This document shows, in pieces, positions 22,501-30,837 of a stretch of DNA of 45,322 nucleotides. The DNA comes from a virus. The position numbers and the translations under genes are program-made. Numbering within the stretch: the stretch's first letter is position 1; the number at the start of each line of letters is the position of its first letter. Location: the IMG/VR virus record IMGVR_UViG_3300049893_001592, positions 1-45,322 of that record. One strand, 5' to 3'. Below the pieces are notes generated by a model. That model was not told where the DNA came from. It was given only the letters and a program-made list of their open reading frames with translations, and made no database searches.

Positions 22501-24515
22501 CCATCGCTTGTGATTGTGCACGTTTGCGTCGCTGACGGGTTGATGCCGAGGATACGAGGCTGGTTGCTCATGCCTGTGACGTCTAGCATGTCGCCGCATA
22601 CAAAGTTGGTAGCTGCTACGACAGGAACCAGGGCGGACGTTCTAGACCCGTATATCTTGTTTGACGCGTAGAGCGGTATGTAGCTTTCTACACCGCGCAC
22701 ATGAACAGTAGTGGCATCCGAACCGGCGCACTCCAGTTCGACGTTAGACGAAAACGCTAGCATATCGCCATCCAGGAAGCGCGGCGACGGTCCCAAGACG
22801 GTGAACCTGTTGGTGTACACGCCAAGCTTGGCCAGCATGCCGCTCTCATTGTAGCGAGCCGATGTGACCCGGTCGTTTTCTACGGTTATGCTGTTTTCGG
22901 CGTCGCTTACTGACGAGATCCTAAACGTGCCGTTATGGATAGCTTGGCCGCAGCCGGTAACTGTGACGTAATCCGACGTTGTAAGAGCAGAGGCCAGCGT
23001 GCCTGTCTTGTTGGTCAGCGACAGCGTGTACTTAGACACGCCGGTTGATACAAACTCGACGGCAGTGCAGACGGCCTGGTGCGCCGACGTGATGTTGTCG
23101 GCACGAACGAGACCGGTTGTGCGAGCTGCGGTCTCGGCCGTCTGCGCAAACGCCGGGCCAATGTTCTGGTTGCTGTCGATACGAGCATCCAGCGACACGG
23201 TTGTCTCGCCAAACTTATAGGCTACGCCAGACTCTGCGGCCGTGTCCGCGCGCATGAGAACGCCGTTAATTCCGGCCATAAGCCGCTGCTCGCCCTCGCG
23301 CCTGTACGAGTCAATGTGCATAACTTTTGCGCCGTTGGGAGCGTCGGCAGCGTACAGGTCCCCCTGGTTAAACCCCCACACCGTCAGCTGGGGCCGCGTG
23401 TCGCTATAGACCGACGTGTCGCCTGGCGTGTCAAGTGTGATAAAGTTGGACTGCACGCCGGTCGGCATGAAGCACACGGTCACAGGCGTATTGATCGGCA
23501 GTGCGCTAAATGTGTAAGTTGCTTGCTGAGTCGCGGCGTCATAATCCACTGCATCAGGTAGCAGCATGCTGTTCGCACTGTAGCAAGTAAAGTGAAAGAA
23601 GTCGTAAGTAGTCGGAATTACAACTGTGCCTCCGCCACTGCTTACCGTGGTCTCAACGACGTCGGACGTGTCAGGGGCGTAGAAGAGGATCATAATGTCA
23701 GTAGTTGACGGAAACGATGTTGCCACATCAGCCAGGCCAAGCGATTGATCGATAGTAATAGCGTCCGGTATAAACTGCGTCCAGACGCCGGCATTGTCGT
23801 AATAACACTGGATGACTGGCGTCAAGTTATCGAGGGACGATATGTCTATCCCTTCGACGTTGGGCGATATTGTCGTGTAAGTATGAACTAGCTCTCTGCC
23901 AGCGGTGCCCGTAAAGTTATAGCTAGACACAAACACGTCAATGTCTGACGCCAAACCCGACCAGGTGACGGCTCCGTCAAACGGCGAAACGCTGTCTACG
24001 GTGTAGGTGTCTGCGTAGAACCATGAGCTATTGCCCGTGCCTGCCAAAGTGCTGCGCTGCGTCACAAAGAACAGCTGGTCGTTTGAGCCTGGGTTGAACC
24101 CGGTGCCTGTTCCGCTGGGCGCCGTAAACGTATAGGGGATTGACCCCGTAAACGTAGAGTAATAGTGAGCCGTATCGGATCCCGTTGTAAATTCTACCGG
24201 AGTGCCTGTTGCCGTAAGGTTGTTATCCAGGCGGCCGTAAACAACCAGGGGCACTACGCCGGAGTTGACAAAGGACACGTCGCCGTCGAAGAACAGCTTC
24301 AGCTTTTCGTCAGCTGTGTGTTGAGCTTCGCGAACCCGCAATGGCAACCAGCCGGCGTACCCCTGGTAGCCGCGCCTTTTTACCAAGGACGACAAATTAA
24401 TGTCAATGTTTGTAAGGCGCTCGGAAAAGCCGTCGGCCAGTTCGTTAGGCGACGACTTGGCGTTTATGCCTAGGCCAAAGTTTTTAAAGCTTATGGTCTG
24501 GTATTCGTAGGCCAC
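19557..24515 (-). CDS. Very large tail nozzle-like / stabilization protein
   Basis: 1652 residues from a GTG start with AAGGAG seven bases upstream. The N-terminus (ISFKNFGLGINAKSSPNELA, then LTNIDINLSSLVKRRGYQGY) has the layout of podophage tail nozzle or stabilization proteins: a Pro/Asn turn, then a statement of per-subunit variables, then a conserved RRG. The remainder is beta-rich with several repeated strands around short Ser/Thr/Gly loops. It follows directly after the adaptor gene, the order adaptor then nozzle being typical of short-tailed phages. It is about twice as long as T7 gp12 (known for T7), so it probably carries inserted beta-sandwich domains. Confidence 0.65.
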   Translation of the reverse strand: MAYEYQTISFKNFGLGINAKSSPNELADGFSERLTNIDINLSSLVKRRGYQGYAGWLPLRVREAQHTADEKLKLFFDGDVSFVNSGVVPLVVYGRLDNNLTATGTPVEFTTGSDTAHYYSTFTGSIPYTFTAPSGTGTGFNPGSNDQLFFVTQRSTLAGTGNSSWFYADTYTVDSVSPFDGAVTWSGLASDIDVFVSSYNFTGTAGRELVHTYTTISPNVEGIDISSLDNLTPVIQCYYDNAGVWTQFIPDAITIDQSLGLADVATSFPSTTDIMILFYAPDTSDVVETTVSSGGGTVVIPTTYDFFHFTCYSANSMLLPDAVDYDAATQQATYTFSALPINTPVTVCFMPTGVQSNFITLDTPGDTSVYSDTRPQLTVWGFNQGDLYAADAPNGAKVMHIDSYRREGEQRLMAGINGVLMRADTAAESGVAYKFGETTVSLDARIDSNQNIGPAFAQTAETAARTTGLVRADNITSAHQAVCTAVEFVSTGVSKYTLSLTNKTGTLASALTTSDYVTVTGCGQAIHNGTFRISSVSDAENSITVENDRVTSARYNESGMLAKLGVYTNRFTVLGPSPRFLDGDMLAFSSNVELECAGSDATTVHVRGVESYIPLYASNKIYGSRTSALVPVVAATNFVCGDMLDVTGMSNQPRILGINPSATQTCTITSDGTTATVTASAVINFRAGMRVILTSDFDATINGEYEALSAPSTSSFTVAATWVVSGLTSSIVGPTLQLDEEIDLYDASSPMSLETAERWVPLESPVTSDNLPFSTYYQHLPSDGFTNQATVRSTVIADNMYFINNQDEVLKYDGTNVYRAGLQYWAPQLFSNVDTGTASIPLNGTLASATAAGSVFTVALGAQAAFTVGSTIVSNLGDTYTVQAVGSSGSNGTVTVTSSILTPGSVTSIQLANRYRYYFRLNAIDANGNITAGAATGLDDYVIDMTAAGQIKHKLVGLPAFGMYNYDSLDVKVYRTLVGSSGPYYRVGVVDLNFNNAAGYIEFTDATADTFLSSLDPVNTALLGEEIGVSWSQPLRAKYLTSMNNKLLLMNVKGYPQLDLSLLADNGFGSLATSALTGKTFLLRKDSNDTGLLTNMVDRINFEFVTSSSGAVSSVTSASGYFEVTTGAAHGLAVGDWVYLYHAATGNNNDLTFAGWYQVASAPLTTTFRVTTVGTLATSANDVDTWVKATTGYVPVFLGTDGNYAQIGANVLNELTAIQRLASAINATMRATDVTLSGQEDFTPWIAAAAGTTQGPGRLVLRQDIVLDTTFEVVLSAAITGANWFVDGTKRAAASAAQALTPLFQSRITASYENYPEIFDSPDQLSAPSAHVIDVNAADGEELTGGLPFFGTSAFTAANQEEFLIAFKENSIYAVDIGNGVTSKLRTRGLGCTAPYSIAPTRDGIMFANNSGVYKLDNNLNVVYAGIYIEKIYQDEVNRDALSAATGTHYAIGSAYKLSVPLVGSLKNSNVLVYNHQREEENGLGAWTEYTNHPATGWANLGNNAYFASSTGSVFSIRNQDNATDFRDDADAVAETVILLRANDFGAAGIRKSVAYVTSHFEMRYSDNVDTAIQIAYDLQTAFEDAGEFDFIKSANTKVKFAQASVPRRKSNYIQVKYTNSTKDESVILAGVDYTVSGLSYLGVNEINPGAR

Positions 24516-24526
24516 GGCTCAGCTCC

Positions 24527-25486
24527 TTATTGGAAGTATCTAATCAAGCTGCCATTGGTGTTGCGGTAGTTGCCATTGGCTTTGCGAATACGTCCGGGCG
24601 GCTTTCTGCCGGCCCACATTTCTTCAAGCTCTTTGCTGATCCGCTCCAGGGCTTCAAGTTCTTCGCCAAGCGGCTCGCCAAAGCGGCGGCGAATGTCAAC
24701 TACTGAATACTGCAAAAGAAAGTCGCAGTACACGTCATCCAGCTCCGGTACGCAGGTGCCGGTGACCAGGCAAATATAGTCGTCTTCTGCCAGGTCTGTC
24801 GGCAGAGTCGTACTGATCGTAAGACCAAGCACAGACGTTCTCGTCAGGCCGCTCGTTTTAAACGTGATCTCATTGGTGTCAGTGTCAATGGCGGCAATCT
24901 GGCAAGAGCCCTTGACTGCTCCTGTGTTATAATCAATGAAGTTGACGTAAGATGCAAACCCAGATGTAGTAGTTGCAAGATCCGGACCAATAGCGTCTAC
25001 GCGCACGAGGTTATCGCCCGAGTCAACCAGGTTAATGCGGCCTTGTGACAGCACCAAGGGCTGGCTGCGTTTGATGTAGTACACGCGCACGCGTATACCT
25101 GACGTCGGGCGAGGCAAGAATTGTATGTGGTTCTTGTAGTTCAAGTAATAAATCGGCCTGGCTGATTGCGCGTTTGTACGGTAGTTGCTAGCCTGCACCT
25201 CAGTGATGCGGGCCATTGGATACGCAATCTCGTTATAGTACGACTCTACATGAACCACGCGGCGCCCGGCCGCTTCTGTCGGCAAATCGTAATTATATTC
25301 GCCGTCGGTAGTGATATCGACCCAATCTGTAAACAAATCCGGGTACTTGCGCGAGATGATATTGGTCGCATTGCGCTGCGCACGGTTGAGCGTCTGAAGT
25401 ATTTCAGTGTCGCTCTCGTATTCCGTGTTAATTTCGTCAGTTGCTGTTCGTATCTCGCTGACCAGCTGGTCTACAGTCGTCGGCAT
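24527..25486 (-). CDS. Tail adaptor protein (tail tubular A / gp4-like)
   Basis: 319 residues. Helical N-terminus (VDQLVSEIRTATDEINTEYES, LQTLNRAQRNATNIISRKYP), then a beta-rich body containing IQFLPRPTSGIRVRVYYIKR, a pattern of ring-forming head-tail adaptors, and a helical C-terminus (LEALERISKELEEMWAGRKP). Such proteins form the dodecameric ring between portal and nozzle. The adjacent nozzle-like gene supports the call. The start ATG is the first in the frame. Confidence 0.7.
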   Translation of the reverse strand: MPTTVDQLVSEIRTATDEINTEYESDTEILQTLNRAQRNATNIISRKYPDLFTDWVDITTDGEYNYDLPTEAAGRRVVHVESYYNEIAYPMARITEVQASNYRTNAQSARPIYYLNYKNHIQFLPRPTSGIRVRVYYIKRSQPLVLSQGRINLVDSGDNLVRVDAIGPDLATTTSGFASYVNFIDYNTGAVKGSCQIAAIDTDTNEITFKTSGLTRTSVLGLTISTTLPTDLAEDDYICLVTGTCVPELDDVYCDFLLQYSVVDIRRRFGEPLGEELEALERISKELEEMWAGRKPPGRIRKANGNYRNTNGSLIRYFQ

Positions 25487-25494
25487 AGGTCACC

Positions 25495-25722
25495 TCAGTA
25501 CATGGCCTCTTCTTCGTCTTCTTCCTCTTCTTCATCCATAAGATCGGCAGGAATGGGTTTAAATGGAGCGGCGCCTTGTTCCATTTCTTCGCCTTCTACC
25601 ATCATGTCTTCGCCCATGTCTTCCATACCTTCAGAAACTTTGGCTCGCAAGGCCTCGACTTCCTTGGCGGCTTCTGGGTGCATGTCCAAAAGTTCGTCCA
25701 GCATCATCTCAAAGTCTTTCAT
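25495..25722 (-). CDS. Small acidic protein
   Basis: 75 residues from the ATG preceded by GAGGAATATT; an earlier GTG in frame is less well placed. Extremely acidic: EGMEDMGEDMM, then a C-terminal run of Glu and Asp (MDEEEEEDEEEAMY). Low-complexity acidic phage proteins can mimic DNA or act as chaperones in the virion; here, beside a lysis candidate and the adaptor gene, neither role can be chosen. Confidence 0.6.
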   Translation of the reverse strand: MKDFEMMLDELLDMHPEAAKEVEALRAKVSEGMEDMGEDMMVEGEEMEQGAAPFKPIPADLMDEEEEEDEEEAMY

Positions 25723-25730
25723 AATATTCC

Positions 25731-25931
25731 TCACTTATGAAGTTTATCGGCTATATTAATCAGCCAGCCTGTCAACACGACAACGGCCGATCCTATCACG
25801 CCGCCCAGCCATTTAGCAAACCCAATCTGGCTTTCTACCTTAGTTACCCGCACGTCATGAGCGTTTAATTTCTCGATGATGGCGTCTAGTTTATCTTCTA
25901 CTCGCTTTGCCCACTCGGCGTTTTCAAGCAT
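25731..25931 (-). CDS. Holin-like membrane protein (XhlA/haemolysin type)
   Basis: 66 residues. Residues 1-38 form a charged coiled coil (AEWAKRVEDKLDAIIEKLNA) and residues 42-60 one transmembrane helix (LGGVIGSAVVVLTGWLINI) preceded by KW and followed by ADKLHK. This is the layout of XhlA-type cell-lysis proteins and some single-pass holins that act with an endolysin. It lies between the fibre gene and structural genes. A weak AAAGGTAA acts as ribosome binding site. No canonical endolysin gene sits beside it. Confidence 0.6.
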   Translation of the reverse strand: MLENAEWAKRVEDKLDAIIEKLNAHDVRVTKVESQIGFAKWLGGVIGSAVVVLTGWLINIADKLHK

Positions 25932-25977
25932 GGTACGTTACCTTTATAGGTGCCGGCCGTAGCCGGGCGCGGTTTGG

Positions 25978-28900
25978 TTAGGCAATGCGCGTTGCCACAA
26001 GGTTAGATTTAAATCTTGGTGTCGCGGCAGAGTAGCCGTCGCAATAGACCTTGTGGTACAAAGTGGTTCCGGTCGCAAAAGCTGTAGCATCGTCTATTCG
26101 AGTAATTGTAGTGCCATCACAACGGACTAAAAAACTAACGTTAGGTATTGTCTGTGTGTTTGCGGTTAACGACACATATATTGCCTGGGTAATGTTTGTA
26201 GGGTTAGAGAGTCCTGTTCCGCTATTACCAGACGTTGTAGAGACGCCGTGAAGAATAGCGCCACCTGAGGCTAGAGTTGCGCCGTTACGGTCAACATAAT
26301 ATTGAGCGTCAATGCGCCAAGTGCCGGCTGTTAGCACAATACTTCCTGCATCTCCGTATTGACCTGAAGTTGGGACCGAAGTCAGAGAAGTGATTGACGA
26401 GCGCAATACCTGCCCTATATACCCTGTGCCAATGAGTGCTCCAGAAGTATCCCCTGGCGCTTGCCCAGCCTTGTAAAGCCCAGCCGAGCCGTCTGTGCCT
26501 GCATTAGCAAACGGCAGCGCGGCTTTCTTGGTCTTGCGCACGCGCCAGCGATAATTCAGCCCAGAAAAGACAGACCAAGCTTGACCGTCGGCGGCGTATG
26601 TGGCTGCCCCAACGGGTCGCGCACCTTTGTTACCAAACGCGACGGTTACATCGGTGCTGTTTGTTATAGTAACCTGCAACCCGTATATTGAAGTGTTTAG
26701 GTAGGTAAACGGCAGTATGTTTTGTACTGGAAACCAGCCGTTTCCTCCGTTAACTTCAAGCGCAATTTCGTCATCTGCCTGAATGGGGTACTGAAAGCGG
26801 CAAACAAAGTCCGTCGTGCTGCTGACGGTAGTGGATGCAATACTTAGGAACGCGCTACCAGACCGACCGTATACAGTGTTTCCGACCGCGTTAGACGCTC
26901 CGGCCGTGGCGGTAGACCCACTGTTGCTAACAAACTCCTCAGCCGGCACAGGAGCGGTGTTAACGCTGCCTGCCCATTCGGCGATTGGTAGAGTAAACCG
27001 CATAGACAATATGCCGTTTGCCAGAAATGCAGCGCCAGTAGCGTTGTTTGCCGTGCCTGTGCGACTGATAGAAACCGTGGTCGTAGTTTGGTAAGTGACG
27101 TTTGCAGTATCCTCGAAGTTTGCGGCAAACGCACCAAACAGAGACGCGACCCCAAGACTTTGCACATTCCCTTGGCTTGTTATTTTGGTTGTGTCGGCAG
27201 TAAGTCCCGATGGGAGAGATACCGTAACCACTGCGCCGCCGCTTCCTGCGGACCCGTTTTTAACCCAAGCAACCAAACACTCTACGGAATCGCCAACTTG
27301 TCTCCAGTAACCATAGGGGGACGTAGCGAAGCCGCTCAAATTAGTGACGGTCGGAGTGTATGTTTGCCAGGGGCCAACCGGCGCCGTCTGCGACACTTGT
27401 GGGTAACCGAGGAACACGTTGCACACATTGAGTGTGGCGGAACCGGAACCGCTAACTCGTGCAAACCTCAGCGTGTAGGAGGTACTTGCAACCGCGTCAA
27501 ACGTCGTAGTAAAGCGGCCAGTGGTGTTGGGGATGTATGTAACGCCGCCGGAATCGGTGCTAAGCGTCTGCCTAGTGGAGCCCTGGTAGACTGAGACCGT
27601 CCACTCGTTACTGGCAAAGCCGGTGCCTGGGCGGAAGAAAAAGTCCACCTGCAGCTTGCCGTTCATTGCGGCCGAAGTGGTCACGGAATAAGAGTTATAC
27701 GTGCCGCTCTCGGCAGCTGAGCCGGTCGCTACAAACTGAATAGCTGAGCTGGTTGCGCCGCTAAGCGGAAGGTCGCCGCTGGTTGTTGTCGTAACAGGCG
27801 TGGCGAACACGGTGCCAGTCTCAGACCAGTTGCCCGCGTCTGAGGGGTTGGCAATCAACGTCACGCCGCCCGCGCCGGAACCTGACCCTACTTGGTCAAG
27901 GGAACTGCCATTGTCTACAAACAGCTTATTGAGCGACGTATCATAAACCAGCGTGCCCTGTTTGCGCGTCAGGCCGCTGAGGTTTGACGTCGTGTTTTTG
28001 GGGACAGTGATGCGGCTGGTGTTTGAAGCCGTGCCGCCGTCAATGTCTTTGTTAGTCAGCGTTTGCGTGCCGGTGAGCGTAGCCACGGTGCTGTCAATAG
28101 CCACGGTGGGGTTGCCGCTGACGCCGTCGCCGTTGGTGACTGATATGCCGGTGCCGGCGGCTACGGATCGCTGGGCCCAGGTGTCGGCGGCTGTACGAAC
28201 TGCTATGCCTGTACCTGACAAGCCTTCGAGAGCAGCCAGGTCGTTAGCCAGTGTCAGCGTGGGGTTTCCTGATACGCCGTCGCCATTGCTAACGGTAATA
28301 CCAGCGGCCGGGCCAGTTATGGTGCGGGTAGCCGCAGAACCTGAGCCGGTGCGCGCAATTAGACCCGTGGTTGAGAGGGCGGCCAGTGCGTCAAGATCGA
28401 CGTCAGCCGCCTGTTTGCCGGCAAGGTCGGTAACCAGGTTTGTTACCTGGCTTTCGGCTATCTGTATGCTTTGGTTGCCGGCAGCAGTTAATCGGCCCTG
28501 CTGATCTACTGTGAAAGTGGCCACCTGCGTGGCGGATCCGTATGAGCCTATAGTAACAGCCGTATCAGCCAGCGCGATTGTGCGGTTGGCCGAAAGATCT
28601 CCGCCGCCTGTAAGTCCGGTGCCGGCGCCGATCGTGGTTGTTTTGTCAGCTTTGGTGGCTAAGCCAGAAGATGCCGCATTGTCTGCGTATGTCTTTGCAG
28701 CCAGGGCGCTTGGCACTTGGGAGTCTGTTGCACCTGAAAGAGACGTACTTGTATTTAAAACGCCAGAAGCCAGCATGGCCAGCGTAAGGTTGCTGATGCT
28801 GTTGTTTGTGGCGTTAATGGTCTTGTTTGTAAGAGCCTGACTGGCTGCTGCTCCTACAAGGGTGTCGGCCGTGGTCGGAAGCGCGAGCACAATGTTGCTA

Positions 28901-28995
28901 GCGGGCGATCCGGCTTGCAGAGTTGTCTGCTGGCTGGTACCCTGGTTAAAGGTCACAGATAAGCCGTCAAGTTCGATTGTTCCTGAGATTCTCAT
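25978..28995 (-). CDS. Tail fibre / receptor-binding protein
   Basis: 1005 residues. The N-terminal 100 residues contain the tail-fibre repeat AASQALTNKTIN and LTGTQTLTNKDIDGG; the next 250 residues carry repeated GISVTNGDGVSGNPTL-type units that form trimeric beta-structures. Two bulky C-terminal modules (PWQTYTPTVTN..GYWRQVGDSVECLVAW and a last Gly/Thr-rich domain) have the look of carbohydrate-binding heads. It probably sets host range. The module built of repeats is prone to recombination, so the tip may differ strongly between relatives. Start ATG at 28995 with AAGGTC upstream. Confidence 0.82.
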   Translation of the reverse strand: MRISGTIELDGLSVTFNQGTSQQTTLQAGSPASNIVLALPTTADTLVGAAASQALTNKTINATNNSISNLTLAMLASGVLNTSTSLSGATDSQVPSALAAKTYADNAASSGLATKADKTTTIGAGTGLTGGGDLSANRTIALADTAVTIGSYGSATQVATFTVDQQGRLTAAGNQSIQIAESQVTNLVTDLAGKQAADVDLDALAALSTTGLIARTGSGSAATRTITGPAAGITVSNGDGVSGNPTLTLANDLAALEGLSGTGIAVRTAADTWAQRSVAAGTGISVTNGDGVSGNPTVAIDSTVATLTGTQTLTNKDIDGGTASNTSRITVPKNTTSNLSGLTRKQGTLVYDTSLNKLFVDNGSSLDQVGSGSGAGGVTLIANPSDAGNWSETGTVFATPVTTTTSGDLPLSGATSSAIQFVATGSAAESGTYNSYSVTTSAAMNGKLQVDFFFRPGTGFASNEWTVSVYQGSTRQTLSTDSGGVTYIPNTTGRFTTTFDAVASTSYTLRFARVSGSGSATLNVCNVFLGYPQVSQTAPVGPWQTYTPTVTNLSGFATSPYGYWRQVGDSVECLVAWVKNGSAGSGGAVVTVSLPSGLTADTTKITSQGNVQSLGVASLFGAFAANFEDTANVTYQTTTTVSISRTGTANNATGAAFLANGILSMRFTLPIAEWAGSVNTAPVPAEEFVSNSGSTATAGASNAVGNTVYGRSGSAFLSIASTTVSSTTDFVCRFQYPIQADDEIALEVNGGNGWFPVQNILPFTYLNTSIYGLQVTITNSTDVTVAFGNKGARPVGAATYAADGQAWSVFSGLNYRWRVRKTKKAALPFANAGTDGSAGLYKAGQAPGDTSGALIGTGYIGQVLRSSITSLTSVPTSGQYGDAGSIVLTAGTWRIDAQYYVDRNGATLASGGAILHGVSTTSGNSGTGLSNPTNITQAIYVSLTANTQTIPNVSFLVRCDGTTITRIDDATAFATGTTLYHKVYCDGYSAATPRFKSNLVATRIA

Positions 28996-29017
28996 GTGTT
29001 GACCTTATATGGAAGCA

Positions 29018-29033
29018 GGGGCATTGCTGCCCC
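29018..29033. other. Perfect hairpin with GCAA tetraloop between structural genes
   Basis: On the leftward transcript GGGGCA, loop GCAA, TGCCCC: a 6-bp GC-rich stem with a GNRA tetraloop, in the 45-base gap between the 29041-29397 gene and the fibre gene. No U run follows on the leftward strand, so it is not a standard terminator; mRNA processing or stability is possible. Confidence 0.5.
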
Positions 29034-29040
29034 ATTTGTA

Positions 29041-29397
29041 TTAGCCTACGCGAACCCAAGCGGACGACGTGCAGAAGAAGGCATAAGGGCCAGCTGCGGC
29101 GTCTGCAATAAGATCGGTACCGTCGGCCTGTTCGATTAGCACAGTTCCGGTAGAATCCGACACATACACGTTAACCACGCGGCCTAGGCTGTTTGCAACA
29201 GGAGGGAGGCGAAGGGTAGTGGTGCCCGACGTGCCGGCCATCGTGACGTGCGTGTAGCTCTCGGTGGCAGACATGGTGTAGGTTTCAGTAGCAGCAACTT
29301 GGAGCAAAGAGTATCCGCACGCGATCAGGCGAGCTTCACGCTTGTCAAAATTTTCTGGATAGTTGCCAAAGGCTTGCTGATGAGAAGTAGTTGACAT
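29041..29397 (-). CDS. Probable virion decoration or minor structural protein
   Basis: 118 residues, start with AAAGGAAAT upstream. After a polar N-terminus the sequence is Thr/Ser-rich beta (ETYTMSATESYTHVTMAGTS, then RVVNVYVSDSTGTVLI). Composition and size fit a small decoration protein or fibre-associated protein. It lies just beyond the terminator that follows the capsid gene. No family recognised. Confidence 0.6.
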   Translation of the reverse strand: MSTTSHQQAFGNYPENFDKREARLIACGYSLLQVAATETYTMSATESYTHVTMAGTSGTTTLRLPPVANSLGRVVNVYVSDSTGTVLIEQADGTDLIADAAAGPYAFFCTSSAWVRVG

Positions 29398-29417
29398 AAT
29401 TCATTTCCTTTGATAGT

Positions 29418-29450
29418 AAAAAGGGGCCCGGCCGTCATGACCCGGCCCCC
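29418..29450 (-). terminator. Intrinsic terminator downstream of the capsid gene
   Basis: On the leftward transcript a GGGG/CCCC stem continues, after one G-G mismatch, into CCGG/CCGG, loops over about nine bases, and is followed by UUUUU. It lies between the capsid stop and the next gene. T7-like phages also place a terminator (Tphi) just after the capsid gene, which raises capsid mRNA over downstream genes. Confidence 0.7.
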
Positions 29451-29465
29451 AAGGGAGCATGAGTA

Positions 29466-30827
29466 TTACGAACCCACGGTGAAGTTGGTGATGAGACCAA
29501 CTGCAGCAGGGTGAACGCAAGTCAGCGTGCCGTGACCCATCATGTAAGAACGGATGGTGTTGTCATGGCCGGAGCTGTTTGGCTTGAGGAAGAACTTCTG
29601 GCCGGCTTGTGGCTCGACGAATTCGAAGTCCGCTCCCCAGAACTGGAGGACGTCACCTTCGGGCACGCACCAGATAGCTTGGGTTGGGCAGAACTCGTCG
29701 GCTTCGAAGGCCAGCGTGTCTTTGCCGTGGACGTAGGCAAGGCCACCTTCCACACCGCGCTTGTTGTCTTTGATGGTCACAAACCGGCGATCGGTCTCGC
29801 GGCTTTCAACCAAGGCGTCAAGCGTTTCCCAGGCCATCATAGCACGGCTGTACTTGTAGCGGCTTGCGCCAACGTTCAACTTGACCTGGCTCATCAGCTT
29901 CTGGAAGTCGGAGCTGTCGATAGGGTTCCCGCCAACGTCGCGCTTGGTGCCTTTAACCGCGCCAGTCATGTTGATACCGTTGACCTTACGGCCATCGGAA
30001 GCAGCCAGCGACTGGAGGCCGGGGTAGTAGTACGACAGGCTGTTGTAGTCATCGGAAGTAGAGACAGACGACAAATCATTGATCTGCGAGCCGTACTTGT
30101 AGACAACCATGGTGTTGAGGATGTTGGTAGCAGTTACGGTCAAAGCAGTGCCGCTGGAGTTTTGGGCTTCCAGGACGACGGTGCCGGCTGCCCGGTCTTT
30201 GTCGTACACGGAGTACCAGGCAAAAGTGCCAGAGGATACGGTTGGGTCAGTCTGTACGCCAGCCAGCGTAGCAACAACCACGCGGTCACCCAGTTCGAGC
30301 CAGCCGATAAAGCCGCGCGAGCTGGAGGCGGAGCCGATTGGCAAGGTAATGCGGCCGGAGCTGATCGTGCCAGCGCCAGTTGCCTGAGCGAGTACGCCAG
30401 TACCGTCAGCATAAACGGCAGCGGAAAGCTGACGGCTGAGGGTGATAGTCTTGGCGCGGATCTCTTCAGCGATAGGCTCGCCGTAGCGGCTGAAGTCACT
30501 GATAGCGCGGGCGATAACATCGCGCTGCACTTCGATCGTGAGGGCAAAGTCTTTGTACTGTGCGGTACCTTCGTTCAGGCTGGACTTCTGGGCGTTGGGG
30601 AACGCGCCGCCGCCGATTGCCATGAAGTTAGCTGCCGATGCGCCGTATGCGGAACGGAGGAGGTAGCGGAGTTCGCGGCCTTCGTCAGTGCCCTTCTTCT
30701 TCTTCAGGATGTTTTCCCACATCGCTGAGTCTTCGGGCAAGTTGTTGTAAACTCCGCCTTTAGAGATAATCTTCAGGTACTTACCAATGTCCAATCCACC
30801 AAGGTTGGTTACTGCTGTCGTAGTCAT
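29466..30827 (-). CDS. Major capsid protein
   Basis: 453 residues. The N-terminal TNLGGLDIGKYLKI, the long helical segment (QYKDFALTIEVQRDVIARAI), a beta-hinge around TLSRQLSAAVYADGTGV and the C-terminal domain with GHGTLTCVHPAAVGLITNF are in line with an HK97-fold capsid protein of phage type. It follows the scaffold gene and precedes a strong intrinsic terminator, both typical. No protease cleavage site was assigned. Which capsid subfamily it belongs to cannot be decided without a search. Confidence 0.82.
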   Translation of the reverse strand: MTTTAVTNLGGLDIGKYLKIISKGGVYNNLPEDSAMWENILKKKKGTDEGRELRYLLRSAYGASAANFMAIGGGAFPNAQKSSLNEGTAQYKDFALTIEVQRDVIARAISDFSRYGEPIAEEIRAKTITLSRQLSAAVYADGTGVLAQATGAGTISSGRITLPIGSASSSRGFIGWLELGDRVVVATLAGVQTDPTVSSGTFAWYSVYDKDRAAGTVVLEAQNSSGTALTVTATNILNTMVVYKYGSQINDLSSVSTSDDYNSLSYYYPGLQSLAASDGRKVNGINMTGAVKGTKRDVGGNPIDSSDFQKLMSQVKLNVGASRYKYSRAMMAWETLDALVESRETDRRFVTIKDNKRGVEGGLAYVHGKDTLAFEADEFCPTQAIWCVPEGDVLQFWGADFEFVEPQAGQKFFLKPNSSGHDNTIRSYMMGHGTLTCVHPAAVGLITNFTVGS

Positions 30828-30837
30828 TTTCTATCCT

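Noticed and set aside
25932-25977. GC-rich hairpin (CCGGC/GCCGG) between the fibre and holin-like genes
   Set aside because: Five pairs, with no U run in the leftward direction; not a terminator.
29511-30728. 405-residue rightward frame opposite the capsid gene
   Set aside because: It is a codon shadow of the capsid gene: no ribosome binding site, odd composition, and full overlap with a well-supported gene.
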